Positions 47,788-57,148 of a stretch of 64,000 nt of DNA are shown here, one piece after another. A program made the translations under genes and the position numbers. The notes below the pieces were generated by a model that worked only from the letters and a program-made list of their open reading frames with translations, searched no databases and was not told the DNA's origin. The DNA is taken from contig NZ_JAIUGV010000004.1 of assembly GCF_020164745.1 (NCBI RefSeq), forward strand, positions 411,112-475,111. Direction: 5' to 3'. The DNA comes from Mesorhizobium sp. ES1-4 (lineage in GTDB: Bacteria; Pseudomonadota; Alphaproteobacteria; Rhizobiales; Rhizobiaceae). Within the stretch, counting starts at the first letter, position 1. Each line of letters opens with the position of its first letter.

Positions 47788-49008
47788 ATGAACGACCTTC
47801 CAATCCTCACCCTGGGGATGATCCTGCTCACCGCTTCTTTGGTGGCGATGATCTCCAGACGGCTGCGTCTTCCTTACAGTGTCGGGCTTGTCGCGGCAGG
47901 TATCGCCCTTGGCTTCATGCCCGGCGTTGTCGACCTCCCCCTCAGTCGCGATTTGATTTTCACGGTGTTTTTGCCGCCGCTAATCTTCCAGGCGGCGCTT
48001 GCGATCGAGTGGCGTCATTTTCGCCTGAACCTGCCGGTCACCATTCTGCTCGCGTTCCCCGGTGTCGCCATAGCCGCCGCGGTGGTTGCGATCGGCATGC
48101 ATCTGCTGCTCGGATGGAGCTGGATCGGTGCCGGGCTATTCGGCGTGCTGATAGCTGCGACCGATCCGGTGTCGGTTGTCGCGGCCTTCAAGGAGATGAA
48201 GGTTCGACCCCGCCTGGCTCTGCTCGTCGAATCTGAAAGTCTGCTCAATGACGGCGCGGCCGCGGTCGGCTTCGGCATCCTGGCGGCAATCCTGGCAGGC
48301 GCCGAGGCGACGCCACTGAGCATTGCCTGGTCGCTGTTCTGGACGGTGGCGGGTGGGATTGCCTGCGGCGCGGCAGTGGCGGCTCTGCTCCTTCTGATCG
48401 CCGGCCGGACCGAAGACCATCTTGTCGAGATAACCCTTACGACCATCGCGGCTTACGGTTCGTTTCTGCTTGCGGAGGATCTTGGCATGTCCGGCGTGCT
48501 GGCCACTCTCACGGCAGGCCTGATTGTGGGCAATGTCGGTTGGAAAGGCGCTATTTCCGCCAATGCCAGAAGTCACGTCCTGTCGTTCTGGGAGTACGCG
48601 GCCTTCCTGGCGAATTCGATCGTGTTCATCTTGATTGGCGGCCATGAAGCTCATCAGCCCTTTGGAATATTCGCAGGCACCTCGGCGGTCGCGGTTTTGC
48701 TCGTGCTGTTTGGTCGGGCCTTGGCCATCTATCCTCTCTGTGCCCTGCTTGCCGCCACGCGCTTGAAAGTGGATACCAGCTACCAGCACGTTTTGGTCTG
48801 GGGTGGGCTGCGCGGCGCCCTCGCTCTGGCCCTTGCGCTCGCACTTCCTGAAAACGTTGCCGAGCGCGGTGAAATAATCGTTGTCGCATTCGCGGTCGTT
48901 GCCTTTTCCATCTTTGTCCAGGGGTTGACCATGCCCTGGCTCATCAGACGGATGGGGCTGACCGCAGAAGACGCGGGTTCTGCCGCACGCGATCATGGCG
49001 GGCGATGA
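47788..49008 (+). CDS. Na+/H+ antiporter, CPA1/NhaP type
   Basis: 406 residues with about 12 membrane helices. The family's functional motifs ATDPVSVVAAFKEM and ESESLLNDGAAAVGFG are intact, as is WGGLRGALALALALALP. It exports Na+ or K+ in exchange for protons, for pH or salt homeostasis. GAGG at 47779-47782 supports the ATG at 47788; the frame is open farther upstream without similarity. It is divergent from the dehydrogenase unit. No EcfG-like site was found for it. Confidence 0.92.
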   Translation: MNDLPILTLGMILLTASLVAMISRRLRLPYSVGLVAAGIALGFMPGVVDLPLSRDLIFTVFLPPLIFQAALAIEWRHFRLNLPVTILLAFPGVAIAAAVVAIGMHLLLGWSWIGAGLFGVLIAATDPVSVVAAFKEMKVRPRLALLVESESLLNDGAAAVGFGILAAILAGAEATPLSIAWSLFWTVAGGIACGAAVAALLLLIAGRTEDHLVEITLTTIAAYGSFLLAEDLGMSGVLATLTAGLIVGNVGWKGAISANARSHVLSFWEYAAFLANSIVFILIGGHEAHQPFGIFAGTSAVAVLLVLFGRALAIYPLCALLAATRLKVDTSYQHVLVWGGLRGALALALALALPENVAERGEIIVVAFAVVAFSIFVQGLTMPWLIRRMGLTAEDAGSAARDHGGR

Positions 49009-49352
49009 GGAGGCCAGAGGCGTTGTCGGGTTCGTGGCCGCTGCGGTGATTGTCACCGGGCCTGGAAAGACGATGCCGATGCCGGGCCGGTATCGGGCCG
49101 TTCACACATGGTTGAACTTCGCTCTGCACCGGGTGAAAATATCCGCGTCAACGGGGGCGGAGCGACCGCGTCGTCTTTGCGAGATTTTCAGCAAAGCCGG
49201 GCCAGCTTCACGAGGCTCTGCCCGAGCCAGCGGAGGCGACTGGGTATGGCCTATGGGCTGTGGAACGATGCGCTTCATGAATGATTCCCTCGCATCAGCC
49301 AGCTCGGAAGGCGCTATGCCGGAGTCTTGGTCCAGCTGCGAAGCTGCAGTCC

Positions 49353-49457
49353 TGGGCGCGTGTCGTCGGTCAGGCCGCGACTGCATTCAAGACGCACAAG
49401 CTTTCTATCGTCGCGTCCGGCGTGGCTTTCCGCGCCACCCTTGCGACATTCCCCAAG
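49353..49457 (+). pseudogene. Possible remnant of a YihY/BrkB-family gene
   Basis: One frame encodes WARVVGQAATAF followed by KLSIVASGVAF and ATLATFP, which resembles the N-terminal signature of YihY/BrkB proteins (helix, then a small-residue-rich AAGVAFYALLALFP-like stretch). It is cut short by a stop after about 35 residues and has no start or continuation. An intact family member is at 35083-35946. The match is short, so this is tentative. Confidence 0.35.
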
Positions 49458-49516
49458 CAGCATGACGCATGACCCGGCCTGTTCACTCATCCGGGCCTGC
49501 CGGCATGTCGACTCCC

Positions 49517-49541
49517 GGAACAAAGCGCATCCTGGCTTGTT
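49517..49541 (+). promoter_or_regulatory. Candidate EcfG/RpoE2-type promoter for the DUF4142 gene
   Basis: GGAAC (49517-49521), 16 bases, TGTT (49538-49541), one mismatch from the consensus, ending 40 bases before the ATG at 49582. Confidence 0.5.
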
Positions 49542-49581
49542 AGGGCGCGTCGCGAATTGCGCACTGACAAGGACAAAGCCG

Positions 49582-50325
49582 ATGAAAATACGACACCTTT
49601 TCGCATCGCTTGCCGCTGCTTCCATTCTTATGGCGATGCCTGCTCTCGCTGCCGTCAGCGCTCAGGACTTTGTCGACAAGGCCGCCATCGGCGGCAAGTT
49701 CGAAGTCGACTCGAGCCAGGTTGCCCTGAACAAGGCTCAGGACCAGAGCACCAAGGACTTCGCACAGAAGATGATCGAGGATCACGGCAAGGCCAATGCC
49801 AAGCTGGAAACGGTCGCCGGCGAACAAAAGCTGAAAGTGCCGACAGCGCTTGACGCGCAGCACCAGGATGAGTTGGACAAACTCAAGAACGCGCAGGCGC
49901 CGATCGATCAAGCCTATCTCGACATGCAGCGCAAGGAGCACGCCGATGCGATCAAGCTGTTTGAAGACTACGCCCAGGCCGGCGACAACGCGGCGCTCAA
50001 GACCTTCGCCCGTCAAACAGTCGATACGCTGAAGATGCACCAGCAAATGCTCGAAAAGATCGCCGCGGGGCGTGACACCACCACCGGAGCGACGACGCCG
50101 GCGGTGAAGACCGGCAATGCCCCCAATGCCGCCGCTCTCGTCCCCGGTGCGAACAGCTTCACCGAAGCCCAGGCCAAGAGCCGTATCGAGGATGCAGGCT
50201 ATTCCAACGTCTCGAAGCTTACGAAAGACAACCAAGGCATCTGGCGCGGCACGGCAAGCAAGGCGGGCAAAAATCTCGACGTCGGGCTCGACTACCAGGG
50301 CCACGTCGTTGCCGCCAGCAAGTGA
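49582..50325 (+). CDS. DUF4142-domain periplasmic protein with a C-terminal PepSY-like domain
   Basis: 247 residues. A signal peptide (MKIRHLFASLAAASILMAMP, cleavage near ALA-AVS) is followed by a helical ferritin-like DUF4142 domain (QDFVDKAAIGGKFEVDSSQVALNKAQDQSTKDFAQKMIEDH...), and from about residue 190 by a small PepSY-like domain (SFTEAQAKSRIEDAGYSNVSKLTKD). DUF4142 proteins are common in stress regulons but have no fixed function. AAGGA eight bases upstream supports the ATG at 49582. The next stress gene follows after 21 bases. Confidence 0.9.
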   Translation: MKIRHLFASLAAASILMAMPALAAVSAQDFVDKAAIGGKFEVDSSQVALNKAQDQSTKDFAQKMIEDHGKANAKLETVAGEQKLKVPTALDAQHQDELDKLKNAQAPIDQAYLDMQRKEHADAIKLFEDYAQAGDNAALKTFARQTVDTLKMHQQMLEKIAAGRDTTTGATTPAVKTGNAPNAAALVPGANSFTEAQAKSRIEDAGYSNVSKLTKDNQGIWRGTASKAGKNLDVGLDYQGHVVAASK

Positions 50326-50346
50326 GCATGGATCAGGAGAAATCAG

Positions 50347-50949
50347 ATGAAGACCCTAACTGGACTGTACGACAATTATGACGACGCGGCCAACGCGGTC
50401 GGCGAACTGGAAGCCATGGGTGTCCCGCATTCGAACATCAGCATCATCGCCAATAACTCGAATGACTGGTACGACGCGGATCGTTCCGAGGCTGCAGAAG
50501 ATGCCGGGACCGGCGCGGGAATCGGAGCCGTGGTCGGCGGTGCCGGCGGACTGCTGACAGGGCTGGGCGTCATGGCCATTCCGGGGGTCGGCCCGGTGGT
50601 CGCGGCCGGATGGCTTGCCGCAACCGCCGCTGGGGCGGTTGCCGGCGCGGTGGCCGGCGGTGCGGTGGGAGGCATCATCGGGGGGCTGACGGAGTCGGGC
50701 GTACCCGAAAGCGATGCACATGTATACGCTGAGGGAGTTCGTCGTGGCGGCACGTTGGTCACGGCCAAGGTAGACGATGAACTCATTGCCAGCGCCGAGG
50801 AAATTCTGGGCAACTCCAGATCAGTGGACTTGGCGGAACGCCGCAGGGCTTACGAGGCCGGAGGCTGGACTGGCTTCGATCCAAATGCAGGCGAATATAT
50901 GCCTGACGAAACCGATCGTGACAGCGCCCGAGCGATAAATCGCCCTTGA
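50347..50949 (+). CDS. General stress protein 17M-like protein with glycine zippers
   Basis: 200 residues. The N-terminal 17M/YflT-like domain (TLTGLYDNYDDAANAVGELEAMGVPHSNISIIANN) is followed by a long Gly/Ala-rich hydrophobic segment (about residues 54-115) that could insert in a membrane, and a second conserved part (HVYAEGVRRGGTLVTAKVDD). Homologues are induced by heat or osmotic stress; the molecular role is unknown. AGGAG precedes the ATG. It is probably cotranscribed with the DUF4142 gene from the EcfG-like promoter and ends at a strong hairpin. Confidence 0.88.
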   Translation: MKTLTGLYDNYDDAANAVGELEAMGVPHSNISIIANNSNDWYDADRSEAAEDAGTGAGIGAVVGGAGGLLTGLGVMAIPGVGPVVAAGWLAATAAGAVAGAVAGGAVGGIIGGLTESGVPESDAHVYAEGVRRGGTLVTAKVDDELIASAEEILGNSRSVDLAERRRAYEAGGWTGFDPNAGEYMPDETDRDSARAINRP

Positions 50950-50952
50950 ACC

Positions 50953-50985
50953 GCAAGCCCCGCCGCTAACAGCGGCGGGGCTTGC
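50953..50985. terminator. Strong hairpin after the stress genes
   Basis: Perfect 15-bp stem GCAAGCCCCGCCGCT (50953-50967) and its complement (50971-50985) around the loop AAC, three bases after the 17M-type stop. No T-run follows, but stem strength and position indicate a terminator separating the stress genes from the catabolic cluster. Confidence 0.8.
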
Positions 50986-51267
50986 CTCTCCAGACGCGAT
51001 CCGATGCAGGCATGATGACTGCCGCGGCGGACAGCAGCTGGACGATGGCTTCCCGGATTCCTCGCAACGAGCGACGGAACAATTTCCGGAGCCTTAGGCG
51101 AGGCGCCGTCAGTCAATCCCGAGCGCTTCTTGGTGAACGTCGGACGCTATCGAGCGTCCGCACCATTACAATGCCTGCCCCAGGCGTCCCAAGGCTGGGA
51201 GGGACCGGTAGCGGCCCTGGCATCTGTCGCCAAACTTGCATTCAAGCCGGATTGCATCGCGGACGCT
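50986..51267. other. Region upstream of the CocE-ABC unit
   Basis: Together with flanking sites this is a 362-base gap (50950-51311). No gene is supported. It should carry the promoter of the downstream unit; TTGCAT at 51237-51242 is a possible -35 element, but I cannot place a -10 with confidence. Confidence 0.35.
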
Positions 51268-51291
51268 CTTGTTGTACGAACGTTCAACAAG
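51268..51291. promoter_or_regulatory. 24-bp palindrome, operator candidate, left end of the catabolic cluster
   Basis: CTTGTTG (51268-51274) faces CAACAAG (51285-51291), and the inner ACG faces CGT; ten of twelve pairs match. It ends 20 bases before the start of the CocE-type gene. A nearly identical site lies at 63195-63218 before the leftward arm (22 of 24 bases identical when one site is reversed). Size and symmetry fit a TetR-family operator, and a TetR gene lies within the cluster at 58756. Confidence 0.75.
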
Positions 51292-51311
51292 ACATCTGAC
51301 GAGTACCTGCC

Positions 51312-53321
51312 GTGGTACGAACCGAGTTTCCCTTTGTCGTCGAAACCATCGATCCGCTTTGGATCGAACTGGCCGACGGAACACGCATAGCCGCAACTTT
51401 GTGGCGCCCGCGAACCGATGACAGGGTTCCCGTCGTCGTCGAGATGGTGCCATATCGCCGCCGCGACGGCACGGTGGCCCGCGACTTGGATATCCACCCC
51501 TGGCTCGCCGGTCACGGCATTGCCTGCGCCCGCATCGACATCAGGGGCTCCGGCGATTCCGACGGCGATCTCGCTGACGAATACCTGCCGCGCGAGCAGG
51601 AAGACGCCTGCGAGATAATTGCCCATCTGGCAGCACTCCCATGGTGCAACGGCAATGTCGGCATGACCGGCATTTCCTGGGGCGGTTTCAACGCCCTGCA
51701 GGTCGCGGCGCGGCGGCCGCCGGCCTTGAAGGCCATCATTGCCAACTGCGCTACCGACGACCGCTACGCCGACGACATCCATTATATGGGCGGCGCTCTG
51801 CTGACCGAGCAGGAGATGTGGTCCAACTTCATGCTGGTGAAGAAGGCGATGGCGCCCGATCCGCAGATCGTCGGCGACGCCTGGCGGCCGATGTGGATGA
51901 GCCGACTTGCGGCGACGACCTCGCTTTCTGAAGTGTGGCTCGCGCATCAGCGCCGTGATGACTATTGGCGGCAAGGCTCGGTATGCGAGGACCATTCCGC
52001 GATCGAATGCGCCGTCATGGCGGTCTGCGGCTGGGAGGACAGCTATTCGAACTTCGTGCCGCGCCTGCTTCAACATCTGCCGGGACCAAAGCTTGGCATT
52101 GTCGGACCGTGGTCGCATGCCTATCCCTGCCGTGGCGCACCGGGGCCGCTGATCGGCTACCTGCAAGAGGCGCTGCGCTGGTGGCGCCATTGGCTCGCCG
52201 GCGAAGACACCGGCATCATGAACGAGCCTCTCTACCGCGTCTGGATCACGAGCGAAGAGCGGCCGCGACCCTTTTATCTGCCCGATCATGCCGGCAGTTG
52301 GGCCGCCGAGGATCAGTGGCCGTCGCCGCGCATCGAGCGTCGCGTAATGCACCTGAACGCCAGCGGATTAGGCTGCAATGCAGTATCTGGCGATACGCGT
52401 TCAGTATGCTCGCCGGCCACCGCCGGCCGCGATTGCGGCCGCTGGGGCGGCTATGGCGGTTCTTGTCCGGACATGCCCATAGACCAGCGCCGCGAGGACG
52501 GCCTGGCGCTTTGCTTCGACACGCAGCCGCTCGACGACGATGTCACCTTCGTCGGTGCGCCCGAACTCGATCTGCTTGTCAGCGTCGACCAGCCGCATGT
52601 CAATCTCGCTGTCCGGCTCTGCGATGTCTATCCCGACGGCACCTCCGCGCTGATGACCTATGGCGTGCTCAATCTCAGCCATCGCGACAGCCACGAGCAT
52701 CCGACGCCGTGTCCGGTCGGAACGCCCTTTCGCGTGCGGCTGAAGCTCAACGATTTCGCCCGCACCGTACCAAAAGGCCATCGTGTCCGTCTGGCTTTGG
52801 CCAACCAGCACTGGCCGATCCTGTGGCCGCAGCCGAAGCTGTCGACGCTGTCGGTGGCGACCGGCAACAGCACGGTGATGCTTCCGGTGCGCCCGCCGTC
52901 ACCGCGAGACCATGACGTTCGCTTCAAGCCCGCCGAAACGGCACCGCCGGTTCCCACCACGACGCTGGACGAGGGCTTCGACCGCCGCATCGTCACCGAC
53001 GATGTCGGCTCGGGTATGCAGACCATCGCGCTGACCTCGAACCATGGGAGCAGGCGCTATGACGATCGCGCTATCACCGTCTCCTCGGCCAACAGCGATA
53101 CGATGAGCATCCGTGCCGACGATCCGCTGTCGGCAAAACTCGTCACAGAATACCGCTGGGGGATCGCCAGCGGGGATGCCGACACCGAAGCGATAGCGGT
53201 GACCGAACTGACGGCGGACGAAACCCATTTCACCTTGAGTTGGCATCTCGAGGCGCGAGAACGGGGCAAGCTCATCCAGAGCGCCTCGGCGACGCGGCGC
53301 ATCAGGCGCGATTTCGCCTGA
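51312..53321 (+). CDS. CocE/NonD-family hydrolase
   Basis: 669 residues: an alpha/beta-hydrolase domain, a helical cap and a C-terminal jelly-roll (X-Pro dipeptidyl-peptidase C-like) domain. The catalytic triad is visible as S122 (GMTGISWGGFNALQ), D243 (CGWEDSYSN) and H269 (GPWSHAYP). Members cleave esters, amides or proline-type peptide bonds. No signal peptide, so it acts in the cytoplasm, probably on what the adjacent ABC importer brings in. The start is a GTG at 51312 without an obvious ribosome binding site, 20 bases after the palindrome. First gene of the rightward arm. Confidence 0.92.
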   Translation: MVRTEFPFVVETIDPLWIELADGTRIAATLWRPRTDDRVPVVVEMVPYRRRDGTVARDLDIHPWLAGHGIACARIDIRGSGDSDGDLADEYLPREQEDACEIIAHLAALPWCNGNVGMTGISWGGFNALQVAARRPPALKAIIANCATDDRYADDIHYMGGALLTEQEMWSNFMLVKKAMAPDPQIVGDAWRPMWMSRLAATTSLSEVWLAHQRRDDYWRQGSVCEDHSAIECAVMAVCGWEDSYSNFVPRLLQHLPGPKLGIVGPWSHAYPCRGAPGPLIGYLQEALRWWRHWLAGEDTGIMNEPLYRVWITSEERPRPFYLPDHAGSWAAEDQWPSPRIERRVMHLNASGLGCNAVSGDTRSVCSPATAGRDCGRWGGYGGSCPDMPIDQRREDGLALCFDTQPLDDDVTFVGAPELDLLVSVDQPHVNLAVRLCDVYPDGTSALMTYGVLNLSHRDSHEHPTPCPVGTPFRVRLKLNDFARTVPKGHRVRLALANQHWPILWPQPKLSTLSVATGNSTVMLPVRPPSPRDHDVRFKPAETAPPVPTTTLDEGFDRRIVTDDVGSGMQTIALTSNHGSRRYDDRAITVSSANSDTMSIRADDPLSAKLVTEYRWGIASGDADTEAIAVTELTADETHFTLSWHLEARERGKLIQSASATRRIRRDFA

Positions 53322-53338
53322 GGGGAGGGGAGGAGGTA

Positions 53339-54289
53339 ATGCTAGCATATGCAGTGAAACGCATCGGTCTTGGCCTCCTTATCCTCGTTCTCGTCATGGT
53401 TGCCATGTACGCGGCCGTGTTTCTTGTCCCCGGCGATCCGGCAACCGTGGCGCTTGGTCCGAGAGCCACGCCGGAATTGAAGCGGCTGCTGATCGAACGC
53501 ATGGGGCTCGACCAGCCGGTCTGGTGGCAGATCGTCGAATTTTTCCGCAACGCGCTGACCGGCAATCTGGGCTACGACGTCTGGTCGAACCGGCCCGTCT
53601 CCACTTTGGTCCTGCAGGCGCTGCCGAACACGCTGATCCTCGGGCTGACCGCACTGGCGGTCGCTCTTCTCATAGGTGTGCCCTTGGGCTGCCTGTCGGT
53701 TATGCGGCGCGGCACGGCAGCCGATGCCGTCATCGGCGTGCTGTCGGTCGGCGTCATCGCCGTGCCGTCCTTCGTCGTCGCCATCTATTCGCTGCTGCTC
53801 TTTGCCGTCACGCTTCGCTGGCTGCCGGCTATCGGCGCCGGCGAGGCCGGCGACTTCATCAGCCAGGCCAAGGCACTGGTCATGCCGGCCGCGGCGATCG
53901 CACTCGGCTGGATTGGTTACATCGCCCGCATGGTGCGCGCTTCTATGATGGAGGTGATGGGCGAGCCGCATATCCGCACCGCCCGGTCCTTCGGCCTGCC
54001 CGAGTGGAAGATCGTCTCCAAATACGCGCTGCGCATCGCCATCATCCCGACGATTTCACTGGTCGCGGTCGGCCTTGGCAGCATCCTGTCCAGCGCCGTC
54101 TTCGTCGAGGCGGTGTTCGCCCGCCCCGGCATCGGCAAACTCATCACCGACGCCGTCAACACCCGCAACTATCCGGTCGTCATGGGCACGGTGCTGATCA
54201 TGACCGCCATCTACGTCTCCATCACCATTGCCGCCGATCTGCTGATCGCGCGGCTCGATCCGAGGGTGCGTGATGTCTTCCGTGGCTGA
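53339..54289 (+). CDS. ABC transporter permease, DppB/OppB type
   Basis: 316 residues with six membrane helices; the N-terminal MLAYAVKRIGLGLLILVLVMVAMYAAVFLVPGDP and the cytoplasmic loop ARMVRASMMEVMGEPHIRTARSFGLPE (EAA loop) are typical of the peptide/nickel importer family. GGAGG right upstream supports the ATG at 53339, 17 bases after the CocE-type stop. It overlaps the next permease gene. Confidence 0.95.
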   Translation: MLAYAVKRIGLGLLILVLVMVAMYAAVFLVPGDPATVALGPRATPELKRLLIERMGLDQPVWWQIVEFFRNALTGNLGYDVWSNRPVSTLVLQALPNTLILGLTALAVALLIGVPLGCLSVMRRGTAADAVIGVLSVGVIAVPSFVVAIYSLLLFAVTLRWLPAIGAGEAGDFISQAKALVMPAAAIALGWIGYIARMVRASMMEVMGEPHIRTARSFGLPEWKIVSKYALRIAIIPTISLVAVGLGSILSSAVFVEAVFARPGIGKLITDAVNTRNYPVVMGTVLIMTAIYVSITIAADLLIARLDPRVRDVFRG

Positions 54290-55160
54290 GGCTTCATTGT
54301 CCACTCCCGATCGACAACGATTTGTCCTGTTGCGTGCGCTGCTTGCCGATCCGTTTACCTGCGTGGCGCTGATCCTGGTCGCCGGCTTCCTCATCACCGC
54401 CATCTTCGCGCCATGGCTGGCGCCCTATTCGCCGGTCAAGATCGACGTGCTGCACAAGCTGCAGCCGCCATCGATGGAACACTGGTTCGGCACCGATCAT
54501 CTCGGCCGCGATCTCCTGTCGCGCGTCATCTTCGGCGCGCGCACCGCGCTCACCATCGCCATGGTTTCGGTGGCCGTCGCCGGTGCCATCGGCTTGGTAC
54601 TCGGCCTGATCGCCGGCTATGGCCCGCGCTGGCTCGACGCCATCCTGGTGCTGACCTTCGACAGCCTCAACTCCCTGCCCATGATCATGTTCGCGCTCGC
54701 CATCATCACCGTGCTGGGCGCCGGTACCGGCACGCTGATCATCGTTATCGCCGCGACGTCGTTCCCGAGCTACGCCAGGCTGATCCGGGCGCAGACGCTG
54801 GCGCTGAAGAACAGCGACTATATTCTCGCCGAACGCCTACTCGACGCCAGTGCCGCGCGCATCATCTTCATCCACCTTCTGCCCAATGTCGTCGGTCCGC
54901 TGATCATCCTTCTGTCGATGGACATCCCGGTCGTGATCATGGTCGAGGCCGGTTTGAGTTTCCTGGGCTTGGGTGTCCGGCCGCCGACGCCGTCCTGGGG
55001 TAGCATCCTCTATGACGGCTACACCAGCATCCGCTCGGCACCCTTCATGGTCGTCTTCGGTGGGCTGCCGCTGGTGCTCGCCACACTCGGCTTCACCTTC
55101 CTCGGCGAAGGCCTGCGCGACTATCTCGATCCGCGCCTGCAATTGCGGAGGCCGGCATGA
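54273..55160 (+). CDS. ABC transporter permease, DppC/OppC type
   Basis: 295 residues with six membrane helices. HWFGTDHLGRDLLSRVIFGART is the family's signature after the first helix, and the EAA loop is YARLIRAQTLALKNSDYILAERLL. GAGGG at 54262-54266 supports the ATG at 54273; a GTG one codon earlier is possible. It overlaps the upstream permease by 17 bases and the downstream ATPase by ATGA. Confidence 0.95.
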   Translation: MSSVAEASLSTPDRQRFVLLRALLADPFTCVALILVAGFLITAIFAPWLAPYSPVKIDVLHKLQPPSMEHWFGTDHLGRDLLSRVIFGARTALTIAMVSVAVAGAIGLVLGLIAGYGPRWLDAILVLTFDSLNSLPMIMFALAIITVLGAGTGTLIIVIAATSFPSYARLIRAQTLALKNSDYILAERLLDASAARIIFIHLLPNVVGPLIILLSMDIPVVIMVEAGLSFLGLGVRPPTPSWGSILYDGYTSIRSAPFMVVFGGLPLVLATLGFTFLGEGLRDYLDPRLQLRRPA

Positions 55161-56122
55161 GCGGTTCGCTCGTCGCCAGCGATCTCAGCGTCCGCTACCA
55201 GACGCCGCATGGCAGCGTTTACGCGTTGCGCCACGTCGACATCGAGGCGCATCCCGGCGAGGTCATCGGCATTGTCGGCGAGAGCGGCTGCGGCAAGTCC
55301 ACGCTCGTCACCGCACTCGCCAATCTGCTGCCGGCCAATGCCCACATCGACGGATCGATCCGCTATGACGGCGTCGACCTCGCGAAACTCGACGCGCACC
55401 GCCAGCGCCTGTTGCGCGGCGACGAGATCGCACTGGTCAGCCAGGACCCGATGACGGCGTTCAACCCGGTGCTGACCATCGGCGACCAGCTTGTCGACTT
55501 CCAGCATCACCGCAACGATCTTGGCCGGGCGCAGAAGCGGGCGCGCATCGCCGCCATGCTCGACCGCGTCGGCATTGCCGACGCCGAACGGCGCATGCGG
55601 AGTTATCCGCACGAACTGTCCGGCGGCATGCGCCAGCGCGTCGCCATTGCCGCCGCGCTGCTGACCGATCCTGGCTTGCTCATCGCCGACGAGCCGACGA
55701 CGGCGCTCGATGTCACCATGGAGGCGCAGATCATCCATCTGCTGCGCGAGCTCAGGCGCGAATACAACGGCATCATCATCGTCGTATCGCACCATCTCGG
55801 CGTCATCGCCGAACTCTGCGACCGGGTCTATGTCATGTATGCCGGGGAGGTGGTCGAGGGCGGCGAGGTCGACGCCATCTTCCACGATGCCAGGCACCCC
55901 TACACCCAAGCGCTGCTCGCCTGCGATCCCGCCCGCTTCCACGAGAGGCTGGACAGGTTGCCGACCATCCCAGGCTCGCTGCCGAGCCTCACCCAGCCTC
56001 CCCCGGGATGTGTCTATGCACCACGTTGCAACCGCGCCTTCGCACCGTGCAGCACCATCGCGCCGCCGCTGGTGACGCTCTCCGCTTCGCACGTGGCACG
56101 CTGTCATGCGGTGACACGATGA
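55157..56122 (+). CDS. ABC transporter ATP-binding protein, DppD/OppD type
   Basis: 321 residues. Walker [10 protein letters not shown], signature LSGGMRQR and Walker [13 protein letters not shown] are all intact, and the C-terminal oligopeptide-ATPase region has the cysteine-containing [15 protein letters not shown], a likely iron-sulfur-type motif in some OppD proteins. Overlaps the permease and the second ATPase (ATGA at both ends). Confidence 0.95.
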   Translation: MSGSLVASDLSVRYQTPHGSVYALRHVDIEAHPGEVIGIVGESGCGKSTLVTALANLLPANAHIDGSIRYDGVDLAKLDAHRQRLLRGDEIALVSQDPMTAFNPVLTIGDQLVDFQHHRNDLGRAQKRARIAAMLDRVGIADAERRMRSYPHELSGGMRQRVAIAAALLTDPGLLIADEPTTALDVTMEAQIIHLLRELRREYNGIIIVVSHHLGVIAELCDRVYVMYAGEVVEGGEVDAIFHDARHPYTQALLACDPARFHERLDRLPTIPGSLPSLTQPPPGCVYAPRCNRAFAPCSTIAPPLVTLSASHVARCHAVTR

Positions 56123-57147
56123 GCCCGCTGCTTGCCGTCGAGGATCTGTCGGTGACTTTTGCCCGCAACGGCGTTCTCAGCCGCTTGCTCAACCCGGTCC
56201 CGCTGCCGGGCTTCAACGTCATCGACGGGGTGACGCTGTCGCTGATGCCGAACGAGACGCTTGGGCTGGTCGGCGAGTCCGGCTCAGGCAAGACGACGCT
56301 CGCACGCACCATTCTCGGCCTCGTCAGGGCGGCGGCCGGCCGCATCGCCTTCGAGGGCAGGGATGTCGCGACGCCGGCCGATTTCCGTGCCATGCGCCGG
56401 CGTTCGGCGATGATGTTCCAGGACCCGGTGGCGTCGCTCAGCCCGCGCCTGCGCATCGGCGCGCTGCTCACCGAACCTCAGGTCATCCAGGGTGTGCCGA
56501 TGCCGGATCGCCGTGCGGCGGCAAAAGCGCTGCTGGCGCTGGTCGGTTTGCCCTCATCCCTCGTCGACCGCTATCCGCACGAGTTGTCGGGTGGCCAGGC
56601 GCGCCGTGTCGGCGTTGCGCGCGCCCTGGCGATGAAGCCGCATCTGCTTCTCGCCGACGAGCCGACCGCCGGCCTCGATGTTTCGGTGCAGGGCGACGTG
56701 CTGAACCTGATTGGCGAGTTGAAGCGCGAACTCGGTTTCGCCGCCATGATCGTCACCCACAATCTGGCAATGATCCGCCATGTCAGCGACCGGCTGGCCA
56801 TCATGTATCTCGGCCGGCTGGTCGAGACCGGACCGACGCAGGACGTGTTTTCGGCGCCGATGCATCCCTACACCGCGACGCTGATCCGGTCCGAGCCCAT
56901 TCCTGACCCGCGCCGGCGCAGCCTGAGGCCTGCCGTCACCGGCGAGATCCCGAGCGTGTTTCGGCGGCCTGCGGGCTGCGAGTTCCATACGCGCTGCCCG
57001 ATCGTACGCGAACGCTGCAAAACCGAAGCACCGGCCTATCGCCCGATGGGCACCGACCGGATGGTGCGCTGCCATTTCCCGCTGCAGAAAGGCGGGCAAG
57101 AACGGGAAGCCTTCTCACACGCTTCCGTAAACCAAAGGGGAAACTGA
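56119..57147 (+). CDS. ABC transporter ATP-binding protein, DppF/OppF type
   Basis: 342 residues. Walker A GESGSGKTT, signature LSGGQARR and Walker B LLLADEPTAGLD are present, with the C-terminal cysteine motif GCEFHTRCPIVRERC. Together with the preceding three genes it forms a complete heteromeric importer core. The ATG overlaps the preceding stop. The binding protein follows one base after its stop. Confidence 0.95.
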   Translation: MSPLLAVEDLSVTFARNGVLSRLLNPVPLPGFNVIDGVTLSLMPNETLGLVGESGSGKTTLARTILGLVRAAAGRIAFEGRDVATPADFRAMRRRSAMMFQDPVASLSPRLRIGALLTEPQVIQGVPMPDRRAAAKALLALVGLPSSLVDRYPHELSGGQARRVGVARALAMKPHLLLADEPTAGLDVSVQGDVLNLIGELKRELGFAAMIVTHNLAMIRHVSDRLAIMYLGRLVETGPTQDVFSAPMHPYTATLIRSEPIPDPRRRSLRPAVTGEIPSVFRRPAGCEFHTRCPIVRERCKTEAPAYRPMGTDRMVRCHFPLQKGGQEREAFSHASVNQRGN

Positions 57148-57148
57148 C

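Larger units (their letters stand above)
49009..49581. other. Intergenic region with a possible gene remnant and a stress promoter
   Basis: 573 bases between the antiporter and the DUF4142 gene. It holds a short YihY/BrkB-like remnant (49353-49457) and the candidate EcfG promoter at 49517-49541. Otherwise I see no gene; a frame extending upstream from the DUF4142 gene has no signal peptide or similarity. Confidence 0.45.
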
